Source: Ruminococcus sp. (GTDB lineage: Bacteria; Bacillota; Clostridia; Oscillospirales; Ruminococcaceae). From it: a stretch of 64,000 bases of DNA. This document shows positions 34,312 to 42,594 of the stretch, in pieces. Within the stretch, counting starts at the first letter, position 1; each line of letters begins with the position of its first letter. Under the pieces are notes generated by a model. It was not told the origin of the DNA, ran no database searches, and saw only the letters and a list, made by a program, of their open reading frames with translations. The DNA lies in contig NZ_JAHZAX010000001.1 of assembly GCF_019423705.1 (NCBI RefSeq), positions 251,998-315,997 on the forward strand, in the 5' to 3' direction. The position numbers and the translations under genes were made by a program.

Positions 34312-37300
34312 ATGTTTACTTTATTGATCCGCAAAATGCGCAACACCAAATGGATGGTGTTCTGCCTGCTTATCGGATTTATTATGGCTTCCGCTATGAT
34401 GAGTACGATACCGATATATATGAACGCTTCCCTCCAGCGAATGCTCGTGAAGGACATGGAAGCGTTCCAGAAGGAATATGAAATTTACCCGGGGGCTTAT
34501 AATACAAGTTACAGCCCGAAAATGGATATCACCGCCCAGGCGCAGAAAGAGGCTGTCAACGCTTATAACGACAAGGTGGAAAAGAAGTTTGACGAACTTG
34601 GGCTGCCGAAAGAGCTTGACAAGAAGTTCATTGCGGATGAGTATTTGTACGTTCGCTCGATGAAGTCAGACAACGGCGGCGATCAGGCGAGATTCACTCT
34701 TGGCGGTATGACAGATATCGCTGACAATATCACGATAAAGCAGGGCAGAATGTTCAAGGCTGGCGTTCGTGACGATGGCGTTTACGAATGCGTTGCAACG
34801 GAAAAGACCTTAAAAACTACTCAGCTTGCTGTGGGAAAGGTCTATGAGATCGCTGACGTTTTTGACGACGGCGGCTCTATCAAGATCGAGATAGTGGGAA
34901 CTTTTGATGTTAAGGACGGCTCGACAAGCTATTGGGCTGAGGGGCTTGATTCCCAGTATACTGCCACCATTTTCACAGATTATGACACGTTTTTTGATAC
35001 AGGCATTGACACAGGCGTGCTGAAGATCACAAAGGCGGCGCACAATTACGCTGTTGATTACGCCTCGATGAATATGACAAACCTTGACAGCACCACAGAG
35101 GCTATCAACAAGCAGAAAAATTATTACAACGAGAATTCTATCGGCTTCTCAATGCCTGCGCAGGAGATATTGGAGGACTATGCAGGGCGCTCTTCACAGC
35201 TCCAGCTCGTGCTGTGGCTGCTCCAGATACCTTGTATCCTGATGATAATATTCTACCTGTTTATGGTATCCCAGCTTAATGTTGAGCAGGAGAAAAACGA
35301 GATCGCCGTATTCAAGAGCCGTGGCGCAAGCAGGGCGCAGATCATGGCGATATATGCGCTGGAATCTCTTGTTCTTGGCGTGCTGACGGCCATAATAGGC
35401 CCATTTGCAGGACTTGGGCTTTGCAAGATTCTTGGTGCTTCAAACGGCTTCCTTGAATTTGTAAACAGAAAATCTCTGCCTGTTCATTTGACCTATCAGG
35501 CGTTTTTATATGCCGCAATAGCTGTGGCGGTGTTCTTTGTCACAACGATGATACCGATAATCCCTGCCACAAAGACAACGATCGTTGAGCATAAGCAGTC
35601 AAAGGCGAAAAAGAAAAAGCACGCACTTTGGGAAAAGACCTGTCTTGATTTTATCCTCGTGGGCGGCTCTGTGGGCTGGCTGTATTATTACAACAAAACG
35701 CAGGAAAAGCTCGTTGCAGAGGGTCTGACCGACACAACGGCTACTGTAAATCCTCTTATGTTCGTGGCTTCAACGGCGTTTATACTGGGTTTGGGACTGT
35801 TTTTGATACGAATTTATCCGTATATCATAAGAATTATCGCAAGGATAGGCAAGCGTGTTTGGTCGCCTGCGCAATACGTTTCGCTGACCAATATCGGTCG
35901 CTCGTCAACAGGAAGAGAGCGCTTTCTTATGCTGTTCCTTGTGCTGACGGTATCGCTGGGCGTGTTCTTTGCCAACACCGCAAGAGCTTTGAACCGAAAT
36001 GCTGAGGAGAGCGTGACTTACGCCCTTGGCTGCGACGCTGTGCTTACTGAGCAATGGTACAGCAGCAAGATAGAAGAGGCGCAGAAGTCATCCAGCTCCC
36101 AAGGAGCTTCCACACAAGGAGCTTCACAAGGCGCTGCGCAGGCGGCTTCGCAGAATACGGCAAGCGTTTCGGACAGTTCCGACGATGATGACAGCGACAC
36201 AAAGACGACTATACAGTATGTTGAGCCTGTATTTGAGCGCTTTGAAAAGCTCACGGGCATTGAAAATGTTACAAAGGTGTTCCGCCGTGACGGCGTGACA
36301 ATATCTTCGGGCAAGATGAACGTTCCGAGAAATCAGAAAAAGACTGACGAGGAGAAGAGCCGTGACGATTACCTCGATCAGAGCATTGAGACCTCATCGA
36401 CGAAAAATTCTACCAGCAATGTACAGCTTATGACAGTTGTTCCAAGCGAATTTTCAAAGGTGATAAACTTTGAGGACAGGCTTTTGCCCGTGCATATAAA
36501 CAATTATCTCAATGCGCTGGCGGAATACACTCCGGGTGTGATACTTTCATCAAGCTTCAAGAGCTATGGACTTGAGCTTGGTGACACTATCCAATGCGAG
36601 TGGGGCTCAAACGAGGCTTTTGAGGTAACTGTGCTTGCGTTTGTTGATTACTGGCCGGGGCTCAGTCCATACAAGGAAGCGAAAAACGGCGGATATATGG
36701 ACTTTGCGGTGATGAATTACGATTACGTCAACGTACAGACTTCTATCGAGCCGTATCAAGTATGGTTCAAGCTGAAAGACGGCACAACAACGGAAGAGTT
36801 TTACAATTCCATTGACGAAGCAGGCATAACGCCCACGAGCCTTGAATCGGCGAGCCAGCAGCTTATCGAGAAGAAGAACGATCCAATGCTGCAAGGAATG
36901 AACGGCGCATTGACGCTTGGATTCATCATCATAATGATAATGTGCATAATAGGATTTCTCATATACTGGATACTTTCCATCAAGAGCAGGACGCTGCAAT
37001 TTGGCATTTTGAGGGCGATGGGAATGAAGTTCAGAGAGATCATATCTATGATCGTGTACGAGCAAGTGCTTGTATCGGGTGTTGCGATATTTGCGGCGAT
37101 ATTCATAGGCGGAGCGACGAGCGACTTGTTTGTGCCGCTGTTCCAGAGCATATTTGACGCAACGCAGTCGGTGCCGCCGTTTGCGGTGATACCTGAGCGG
37201 AGCGACTATATCAAGCTTTACATTGTGATAGGAGCAATGCTTTTGACAGCGTTCATTGTGCTGGGCAGACTTATCAAGAAGATAAAGATCAGTCAGGCGT

Positions 37301-37320
37301 TGAAGCTTGGTGAGGATTAA
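34312..37320 (+). CDS. FtsX-like ABC permease, large two-module type
   Basis: This 1002-residue permease has an N-terminal membrane segment (about 14-35), an outer domain, a first FtsX module (about 300-460), a second outer domain, and a C-terminal FtsX module (about 860-995). A Ser/Gln/Ala-rich and Asp-rich linker (about 585-630, SSSQGASTQGASQ..SSDDDDSD) interrupts the second outer domain. It forms an export or signalling complex with the adaptor just upstream and, by family logic, with the two ATPases at 19167-20778. The substrate is unknown. No clear terminator follows; the pnp promoter begins 38 bases after the stop. Confidence 0.88.
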   Translation: MFTLLIRKMRNTKWMVFCLLIGFIMASAMMSTIPIYMNASLQRMLVKDMEAFQKEYEIYPGAYNTSYSPKMDITAQAQKEAVNAYNDKVEKKFDELGLPKELDKKFIADEYLYVRSMKSDNGGDQARFTLGGMTDIADNITIKQGRMFKAGVRDDGVYECVATEKTLKTTQLAVGKVYEIADVFDDGGSIKIEIVGTFDVKDGSTSYWAEGLDSQYTATIFTDYDTFFDTGIDTGVLKITKAAHNYAVDYASMNMTNLDSTTEAINKQKNYYNENSIGFSMPAQEILEDYAGRSSQLQLVLWLLQIPCILMIIFYLFMVSQLNVEQEKNEIAVFKSRGASRAQIMAIYALESLVLGVLTAIIGPFAGLGLCKILGASNGFLEFVNRKSLPVHLTYQAFLYAAIAVAVFFVTTMIPIIPATKTTIVEHKQSKAKKKKHALWEKTCLDFILVGGSVGWLYYYNKTQEKLVAEGLTDTTATVNPLMFVASTAFILGLGLFLIRIYPYIIRIIARIGKRVWSPAQYVSLTNIGRSSTGRERFLMLFLVLTVSLGVFFANTARALNRNAEESVTYALGCDAVLTEQWYSSKIEEAQKSSSSQGASTQGASQGAAQAASQNTASVSDSSDDDDSDTKTTIQYVEPVFERFEKLTGIENVTKVFRRDGVTISSGKMNVPRNQKKTDEEKSRDDYLDQSIETSSTKNSTSNVQLMTVVPSEFSKVINFEDRLLPVHINNYLNALAEYTPGVILSSSFKSYGLELGDTIQCEWGSNEAFEVTVLAFVDYWPGLSPYKEAKNGGYMDFAVMNYDYVNVQTSIEPYQVWFKLKDGTTTEEFYNSIDEAGITPTSLESASQQLIEKKNDPMLQGMNGALTLGFIIIMIMCIIGFLIYWILSIKSRTLQFGILRAMGMKFREIISMIVYEQVLVSGVAIFAAIFIGGATSDLFVPLFQSIFDATQSVPPFAVIPERSDYIKLYIVIGAMLLTAFIVLGRLIKKIKISQALKLGED

Positions 37321-37357
37321 ATCCCCCACACACTCAACAACATACAACCAAACAGCC

Positions 37358-37399
37358 TTGTAATTTTAACGCTGATATGTTATAATCATGTCAGCGTTA
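37358..37399 (+). promoter_or_regulatory. pnp promoter inside a 9-bp-arm palindrome
   Basis: TTGTAA (37358-37363), a 17-base spacer, TATAAT (37381-37386). The arms TAACGCTGA (37367-37375) and TCAGCGTTA (37391-37399) sit symmetrically around the -10, the usual geometry of a repressor operator. Confidence 0.7.
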
Positions 37400-37434
37400 T
37401 ATATTTAATACCGAAAATTGAAAGGAGAATAACT

Positions 37435-38283
37435 ATGTCAGATACAAAAATAACCCCAGCATATTCAAAGCTGCAAAAATGCTTCGAGTGCGTTAAAAGC
37501 AAAATAGATTTTAAACCAAAGGTCGCACTTGTCCTCGGCTCGGGACTGGGCGATTACGCTAATTCGATCGACGTCAAGGCTACACTTAGCTATAAGGATA
37601 TCGAGGGCTTCCCGACTTCTACCGTCGAGGGGCATAAGGGGCAGTTCGTTTTCGGATATGTCGGAAACGTGCCTGTTGTCATTATGCAGGGCAGAGTGCA
37701 CTATTATGAGGGCTATTCAATGCAGGACGTTGTCCTCCCTGCCAGACTTATGCGTATGATGGGTGCGGAAATTCTTTTCCTCACAAATGCTTCGGGCGGC
37801 GTGAATGCCGGATTCAAGGCTGGCGACTTTATGCTCATCACAGACCATATCTCAAGCTTTGTGCCGAACCCTCTCATCGGTCAGAATATCGACCAGCTGG
37901 GTACGAGATTCCCCGATATGAGCGAGATCTATAATAAACAGCTCAGAGATATCATCACGCAGACCGCTGACGACCTCGATATTAACCTCCGCCACGGCGT
38001 TTATCTCCAGCTCACAGGGCCTTCTTTTGAGTCCCCTGCTGAAATAAGAATGGCAAGAACCCTCGGTGCGGACGCTGTCGGAATGTCCACAGCCTGCGAA
38101 GCTATCGCTGCAAACCATGCCGGTATGAAGGTATGCGGAATTTCCTGCGTTTCAAACCTCGCCGCAGGTATGACCAATAATCCTCTCACCCACGCAGAAG
38201 TGCAGGAGTGCGCCGACAAGGCAGCGCCGCTTTTCAAAAAGCTTATTACCGAAAGCATTATCAGAATGGGCAAACTGGACTAG
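37435..38283 (+). CDS. punA: Purine nucleoside phosphorylase (trimeric type)
   Basis: This 282-residue enzyme splits inosine and guanosine into base and ribose-1-phosphate. It shows the phosphate-binding VLGSGLGDYA, HKGQFVFG, MQGRVHYYEGY, LTNASGGV and the purine-site region GPSFESPAEIRMARTLGADAVGMSTACEAI. These are typical of the PNP/MTAP family. GGAG lies 9 bases before the ATG. It is transcribed alone from the palindromic promoter at 37358-37399, so control by a purine-related regulator is plausible but unproven. Confidence 0.95.
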   Translation: MSDTKITPAYSKLQKCFECVKSKIDFKPKVALVLGSGLGDYANSIDVKATLSYKDIEGFPTSTVEGHKGQFVFGYVGNVPVVIMQGRVHYYEGYSMQDVVLPARLMRMMGAEILFLTNASGGVNAGFKAGDFMLITDHISSFVPNPLIGQNIDQLGTRFPDMSEIYNKQLRDIITQTADDLDINLRHGVYLQLTGPSFESPAEIRMARTLGADAVGMSTACEAIAANHAGMKVCGISCVSNLAAGMTNNPLTHAEVQECADKAAPLFKKLITESIIRMGKLD

Positions 38284-38374
38284 ATTTGAATTTTTGATAA
38301 TGGTGAGAAAGCTTGTCTTGTGACAAAATATTGCAGGCTATATGTACTTTTTTTATAAATTTTGTGAAATGCTC

Positions 38375-38403
38375 TTGACAAATCATTTTATATAGTTTAA
38401 TAT
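38375..38403 (+). promoter_or_regulatory. Promoter of zinc-ribbon gene 2
   Basis: TTGACA (38375-38380), a 17-base spacer, TAATAT (38398-38403). Confidence 0.7.
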
Positions 38404-38461
38404 ATTAATATGAAGTAATTTCGTCTTCAGAAATATATTAAGGATATGGAGAGATAATATT

Positions 38462-39223
38462 ATGGCAAAATTTTGTGGACAATGCGGCGCTCAGCTCAAT
38501 GACAACGCCACATTCTGCACCAATTGCGGCGCAAGCATAGCGCCTGCACAGCCTGCCGCTCAGCAGACTGCTTCACCTATCGCAAACCTTCAGCAGGCAG
38601 CAAAAAACATTGATATGAACGCTATCAAGGACGCTGTTTCTGTTGAGAATATCAAAAACCTCAAGAGCAAGCCAAACAAGCTCACGATCGCTGTTCTCGG
38701 CGTTCTGCTTGCTCTCATTATCGTGCTTATCATCATTCTTTGTGCGATATTCGGCGGCGGAAGCTATAAGACGCCTCTTGACAATATGATGAAGGTCATA
38801 AACAAGGGCAGCGCTAGTGCTCTGGAAGATCTTATGCCACCTTATTATAAGGACGTTAAGAAGGCTATGAGCAGTATCACAGGCGATGATGTTGATTTCA
38901 AGGAAGAGGCTCAGAGCGTTAGAGAGAATTTCCAGGATACATACGGCGACGACGCTAAGATGTCTTACAAGATAACTGACAAGACAAAGCTCGACAAGGA
39001 CGAACTCAAGGATTATGACAATGTTTCATATCTTACATCTGTCCTCAGCAAGAGCAAGGCTAAAAAGTATAAGCTTACAGCCGGTTATGAGCTGACAGTT
39101 GAGTTCACGCTCAAGGCTGACGGCGATGAGACATCTGCCGAAACAACGATCATTGTCGGCAAGATGGACGGCGAGTGGGTACTTCTCGATGCCGGCGATT
39201 TCGACGGCATTATGGATATGTAA
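38462..39223 (+). CDS. Zinc-ribbon membrane protein with extracytoplasmic domain (family member 2)
   Basis: This 253-residue protein starts with a canonical zinc ribbon (FCGQCGAQLNDNATFCTNCG), an Ala/Gln linker, a membrane segment (about 76-98, LTIAVLGVLLALIIVLIIIL) and an outer domain of about 150 residues. The outer domain carries YKITDKTKLDKDELKDYD and ends IIVGKMDGEWVLLD, matching the protein at 15590-16348 and the lipoprotein encoded next. The function is unknown. The ribosome site is weak (GGAGAGATA). A terminator of the dispersed palindrome kind follows. Confidence 0.77.
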   Translation: MAKFCGQCGAQLNDNATFCTNCGASIAPAQPAAQQTASPIANLQQAAKNIDMNAIKDAVSVENIKNLKSKPNKLTIAVLGVLLALIIVLIIILCAIFGGGSYKTPLDNMMKVINKGSASALEDLMPPYYKDVKKAMSSITGDDVDFKEEAQSVRENFQDTYGDDAKMSYKITDKTKLDKDELKDYDNVSYLTSVLSKSKAKKYKLTAGYELTVEFTLKADGDETSAETTIIVGKMDGEWVLLDAGDFDGIMDM

Positions 39224-39283
39224 TACTGACGATCGTTAATTATCGCAAATAGATCAAAAAACTAAAAGTTTAATATGTTCTAT

Positions 39284-39313
39284 CAACGGGCGGAGAATTT
39301 TCCGCCCGTTTTT
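39284..39313 (+). terminator. Terminator after zinc-ribbon gene 2
   Basis: AACGGGCGGA-GAATT-TTCCGCCCGTT followed by TTT. It is a variant of the dispersed palindrome used as terminator. Confidence 0.75.
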
Positions 39314-39335
39314 GAAAAAATACGGTGTTTGTGAA

Positions 39336-39851
39336 ATGAAAAATATCATAAGCAAAATATTGAAAAGCCTTTTTGTGGCGGTCAGCCTGCTGGCGGTGAT
39401 GATATTTTGCGCCTGCGGAAAGGAAGAGCGTGCGGTGCTAAGTTATGAGCAGCCCGTTGCAACGCTCACAACGGCGGCGCAGTATGGTGACACTCAGTCA
39501 TATATCTCCTGCTTCACTCCCGAAGCAAAGGCGGAATATCTTGCCGGCGAGGACTATAACTCAAATCTTGCCGAGACGCTGCTTACAAGGGGCGACAATG
39601 GCGCAGAGCTGAGCTATAAGCTTTCGGACAAGACTGAGCTTGACAGCGCAGAAATGACAGCCCTTGAGGGGACTTATAAAAAGGACTATCACAAGAACGT
39701 GACCATCAAAAAGGCTTTCAAGTTCCAAGCCACATTCACAGAAAAGCTTGAGGAAAAAAGCCTTTCCGACAGTATCGAAATGACCGTTGTGAAGATAGAC
39801 ACCAATTGGTATATTTTCGGCGGCGTTATCGAAAAGTTTGACTTTAAATAA
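39336..39851 (+). CDS. Lipoprotein with the same outer domain (family member 3)
   Basis: This protein of about 171 residues has a lipoprotein signal ending MIFCAC, with the lipid-bearing Cys before GKEERAV. The rest, LSYKLSDKTELDSAE and a final VVKIDTNWYIFGG, matches the outer domain of the two zinc-ribbon membrane proteins. Here the zinc ribbon and membrane segment are replaced by a lipid anchor. The ATG at 39336 is chosen because the in-frame TTG at 39312 lies inside the terminator hairpin. No strong ribosome site is seen, so the start is uncertain. Confidence 0.68.
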   Translation: MKNIISKILKSLFVAVSLLAVMIFCACGKEERAVLSYEQPVATLTTAAQYGDTQSYISCFTPEAKAEYLAGEDYNSNLAETLLTRGDNGAELSYKLSDKTELDSAEMTALEGTYKKDYHKNVTIKKAFKFQATFTEKLEEKSLSDSIEMTVVKIDTNWYIFGGVIEKFDFK

Positions 39852-40039
39852 TGGCGTTGTCGATAAGGTTGCTGCTTGTTGAAATAAAAAATGAAATATG
39901 TAGGGGCGGAAAATTGTAATTCGACTAGCTCATAACAATTTGCGTTCGCTCGTAATTAGTAGGTAATTCAATAGGATGTAATAACGTTTTATATTCACAG
40001 AAATAAACAGAAACAAAAACACGAAAAGAGGGTATTAAT

Positions 40040-40861
40040 ATGGAAAATTGTCCAAATTGCGGACTGCCTGTTGAGGACGGCGCAAAGTTCTGCGCCAACT
40101 GCGGAACAAGAATGCAGACGCAGCTTATAAACAAATTGACTTGCAGCGTGTGCGGAAATACGCTGAACGCTCACGCAAAGTTCTGCAACGTCTGCGGAAC
40201 TCCTGTTCCACAGGACGAGCAGCCGGAAGAGAAGGTGGAGGAAGATCGCAACCCGACAATGGATTCTATCGAAGTCCCCGAGCTGCATTATGACAGCGCA
40301 CCTGTTCAGACTTCCGCTATCCCGCAGAGAACGCCTGATATGCCCACAATGGACAGCGTTTATCTACCGGGTCAAGAGCCTGTACAGCCTACACAGCCTG
40401 CACAATTTACGCAGACACCTGTACAGCCAACTGCAGAGGAGATCGCAATGGCTTCAAGGACAGTAAACGTCCAGCCAACACCAGTCGTGCAGGATACCCC
40501 ACAGGTGGCACAGCCTCAGCCCGAGAGGATACTCACTCCCGAGGGCTATGTTCAAGCAGGTCAGAATGTTCAGAACGTGCCTAATGCACAGGCGAACCCG
40601 AATATGCAGTATAACCCAAATCCAAATATGCAGAATATGCAGCCTAACCAGCAGATGAACGGCGTTACACCGGGCAAGGGCGCAGGTGCGCTTGTGCCGA
40701 TAATACTTATCATTCTCATCATCGCAGTTATCTGCGTGGACGTTTTCTGGCTGTTCAGAGATCAGATCTTCGGCAAAAAGGACGATAAGTCCAGCGGCAG
40801 CGCTATTGTTACTCTTCTGTCAGATGAGGACGGCGACACGGGTTATTTTATAGACGAATAA
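40040..40861 (+). CDS. Double zinc-ribbon protein with Pro/Gln-rich linker and C-terminal membrane segment
   Basis: This 273-residue protein has two zinc ribbons, CPNCGLPVEDGAKFCANCG and CSVCGNTLNAHAKFCNVCG. An acidic stretch and a long Pro/Gln/Asn-rich linker (about 85-215, with repeated PVQPT and NPNMQ) lead to one membrane segment near the C-terminus (about 220-242). Only a short acidic tail extends outside. It is probably an adaptor anchored to the membrane from the cytoplasmic side; no enzyme motif is present. It lies in a run with two other zinc-ribbon or related genes and ends at a terminator at 40877-40913. Confidence 0.72.
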   Translation: MENCPNCGLPVEDGAKFCANCGTRMQTQLINKLTCSVCGNTLNAHAKFCNVCGTPVPQDEQPEEKVEEDRNPTMDSIEVPELHYDSAPVQTSAIPQRTPDMPTMDSVYLPGQEPVQPTQPAQFTQTPVQPTAEEIAMASRTVNVQPTPVVQDTPQVAQPQPERILTPEGYVQAGQNVQNVPNAQANPNMQYNPNPNMQNMQPNQQMNGVTPGKGAGALVPIILIILIIAVICVDVFWLFRDQIFGKKDDKSSGSAIVTLLSDEDGDTGYFIDE

Positions 40862-40876
40862 TTTGTTTAGCGGTTT

Positions 40877-40913
40877 TGGTCACGGAAAGATGATATTTCC
40901 GTGGCCTTTTTTG
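40877..40913 (+). terminator. Terminator after the double zinc-ribbon gene
   Basis: GGTCACGGAAA-GATGATA-TTTCCGTGGCC, then six T. Confidence 0.85.
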
Positions 40914-40960
40914 TTGTGATTTTAGCTTATATCAACATATGCGATTTTAATAAAAAACAG

Positions 40961-41008
40961 TTGACAAACAGGGTGCTTTTGGTGTATTATTATATTGTAA
41001 TCGTTTTA
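40961..41008 (+). promoter_or_regulatory. xylA promoter with a cre-like site
   Basis: TTGACA (40961-40966), an 18-base spacer, TATTAT (40985-40990). At about 40994-41008, TTGTAATCGTTTTAT matches the catabolite-response pattern WTGNAANCGNWNNCW at all but one fixed position. It sits at the expected transcription start, a repressing location. Confidence 0.55.
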
Positions 41009-41093
41009 TCCTAAGGGCGTGGCTTTTAGCGTTGGCTTTGGGGTGAAACAGTAAATTTCAAAAGAATTATTTTTAATACGGAGGTTTTTTGAA

Positions 41094-42419
41094 ATGGCAG
41101 AGTATTTTAAGGATATTCCAAAGATCAAGTACGAGGGCGTAAATTCTACAAACCCACTTTCATTTAAGTATTATAACCCAGACGAAGTTGTAATGGGCAA
41201 GACTATGAGAGAGCAGCTCAAGTTCGCTCTTTCTTGGTGGCACACAATGGGCGGCGACGGTACAGATATGTTCGGCTGCGGCACAACTGACAAGACTTGG
41301 GGCGAGGCTGCGCCTGAGGCAAGAGCAAAGAAGAAGGTAGACGTTGCTTTCGAGATCATGGACAAGCTTTCTATCGACTATTTCTGCTTCCACGATCGTG
41401 ACCTTTCACCTGAGTACGGCGACCTTGGCACAACAAATGCAAAGCTCGACGAAGTTGTTGATTACATAGCTGAGAAAATGGCTGCTGACCCTACAAAGAA
41501 GCTTCTTTGGGGCACAGCAAAGTGCTTCGATCACCCAAGATATATGCACGGCGCAGGCACATCACCTTCCGCTGACGTTTTCGCATATTCCGCAGCACAG
41601 ATCAAGAAGGCTGTTGACGCTACTATCAAGCTGGGCGGCAAGGGCTATGTATTCTGGGGCGGAAGAGAGGGTTATGAAACTCTTCTGAACACAAATATGG
41701 GTCTTGAGCAGGACAATATGGCAAGACTTATGAAGATGACTGTTGATTATGCTCGTTCAAAGGGCTACACAGGCGATTTCTACATCGAGCCAAAGCCAAA
41801 GGAGCCAACAAAGCACCAGTATGATTTCGATACAGCGACAGTTCTCGGCTTCCTTAGAAAGTACGGCCTTGACAAGGATTTCAAGATGAACATCGAAGCA
41901 AACCACGCAACACTTGCACAGCACACATTCCAGCACGAGCTGAGAGTTGCAAGAGACAACGGCGTATTCGGTTCTATCGACGCAAACCAGGGCGATCCGC
42001 TTCTCGGCTGGGATACAGACCAGTTCCCAACAAATGCTTATGACGCAACACTTTGTATGTACGAAGTGCTCAAGGCAGGCGGCTTCACAAACGGCGGTCT
42101 GAACTTTGACGCAAAGGCAAGAAGAGGTTCATACACAATGGAAGATATTTTCCTCAGCTACATCGCAGGTATGGACACATTCGCACTTGGCCTCAAGGCA
42201 GCTGCAAAGCTCATCGAGGACGGCAGACTTGACAAGTTTGTTGACGACAGATATGCAAGCTGGACAACAGGTATCGGCGCTGACATCATCGCAGGCAAGG
42301 CTGATATGGAGAGCCTTGAGAAGTACGCACTTGAAAAGGGCGAGGTAACAGACTCACTTTCAAGCGGCAGACAGGAATATCTCGAGAGCGTTGTAAATCA
42401 GGTTATTTTCAATCTGTAA
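41094..42419 (+). CDS. xylA: Xylose isomerase
   Basis: This 441-residue enzyme converts D-xylose to D-xylulose. The class II features are present: an N-terminal arm ([11 protein letters not shown]), catalytic [10 protein letters not shown], the metal-site [39 protein letters not shown], and [22 protein letters not shown] lies about 8 bases before the ATG. There is no xylulokinase or xylose regulator in the window, so the rest of the pathway lies elsewhere. It is strongly expressed by the look of its codon use and promoter, and ends in a terminator at 42445-42485. Confidence 0.98.
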   Translation: MAEYFKDIPKIKYEGVNSTNPLSFKYYNPDEVVMGKTMREQLKFALSWWHTMGGDGTDMFGCGTTDKTWGEAAPEARAKKKVDVAFEIMDKLSIDYFCFHDRDLSPEYGDLGTTNAKLDEVVDYIAEKMAADPTKKLLWGTAKCFDHPRYMHGAGTSPSADVFAYSAAQIKKAVDATIKLGGKGYVFWGGREGYETLLNTNMGLEQDNMARLMKMTVDYARSKGYTGDFYIEPKPKEPTKHQYDFDTATVLGFLRKYGLDKDFKMNIEANHATLAQHTFQHELRVARDNGVFGSIDANQGDPLLGWDTDQFPTNAYDATLCMYEVLKAGGFTNGGLNFDAKARRGSYTMEDIFLSYIAGMDTFALGLKAAAKLIEDGRLDKFVDDRYASWTTGIGADIIAGKADMESLEKYALEKGEVTDSLSSGRQEYLESVVNQVIFNL

Positions 42420-42444
42420 TTTATAATTTATAAAACTTGGATTT

Positions 42445-42485
42445 TGCAAAGACCGTGGGGGGTGCCTGCGGTCTTTGTTTTTTTG
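42445..42485 (+). terminator. xylA terminator
   Basis: GCAAAGACCG(T) and (G)CGGTCTTTGT form the stem, followed by seven T. Confidence 0.85.
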
Positions 42486-42508
42486 TTGGCTGGAAGCGCA
42501 AAAATTTA

Positions 42509-42537
42509 TTGACTGTTATTTGCGTTGATGATATAAT
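42509..42537 (+). promoter_or_regulatory. HD-GYP gene promoter
   Basis: TTGACT (42509-42514), a 17-base spacer, TATAAT (42532-42537). Confidence 0.7.
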
Positions 42538-42594
42538 AAAATTAGATAGATCAGAAAGCAAGTATAGATTTGGTCGAGGGGGTGCAGAAGAAGT

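Noticed and set aside
36607..37347. 246-codon minus-strand frame
   Set aside because: Shadow of the FtsX permease C-terminus; basic, Tyr/His-rich composition typical of antisense translation.
39312..39335. Upstream TTG start for the 39.3 kb lipoprotein gene
   Set aside because: It lies in the terminator hairpin of the previous gene, leaving no room for a ribosome site.
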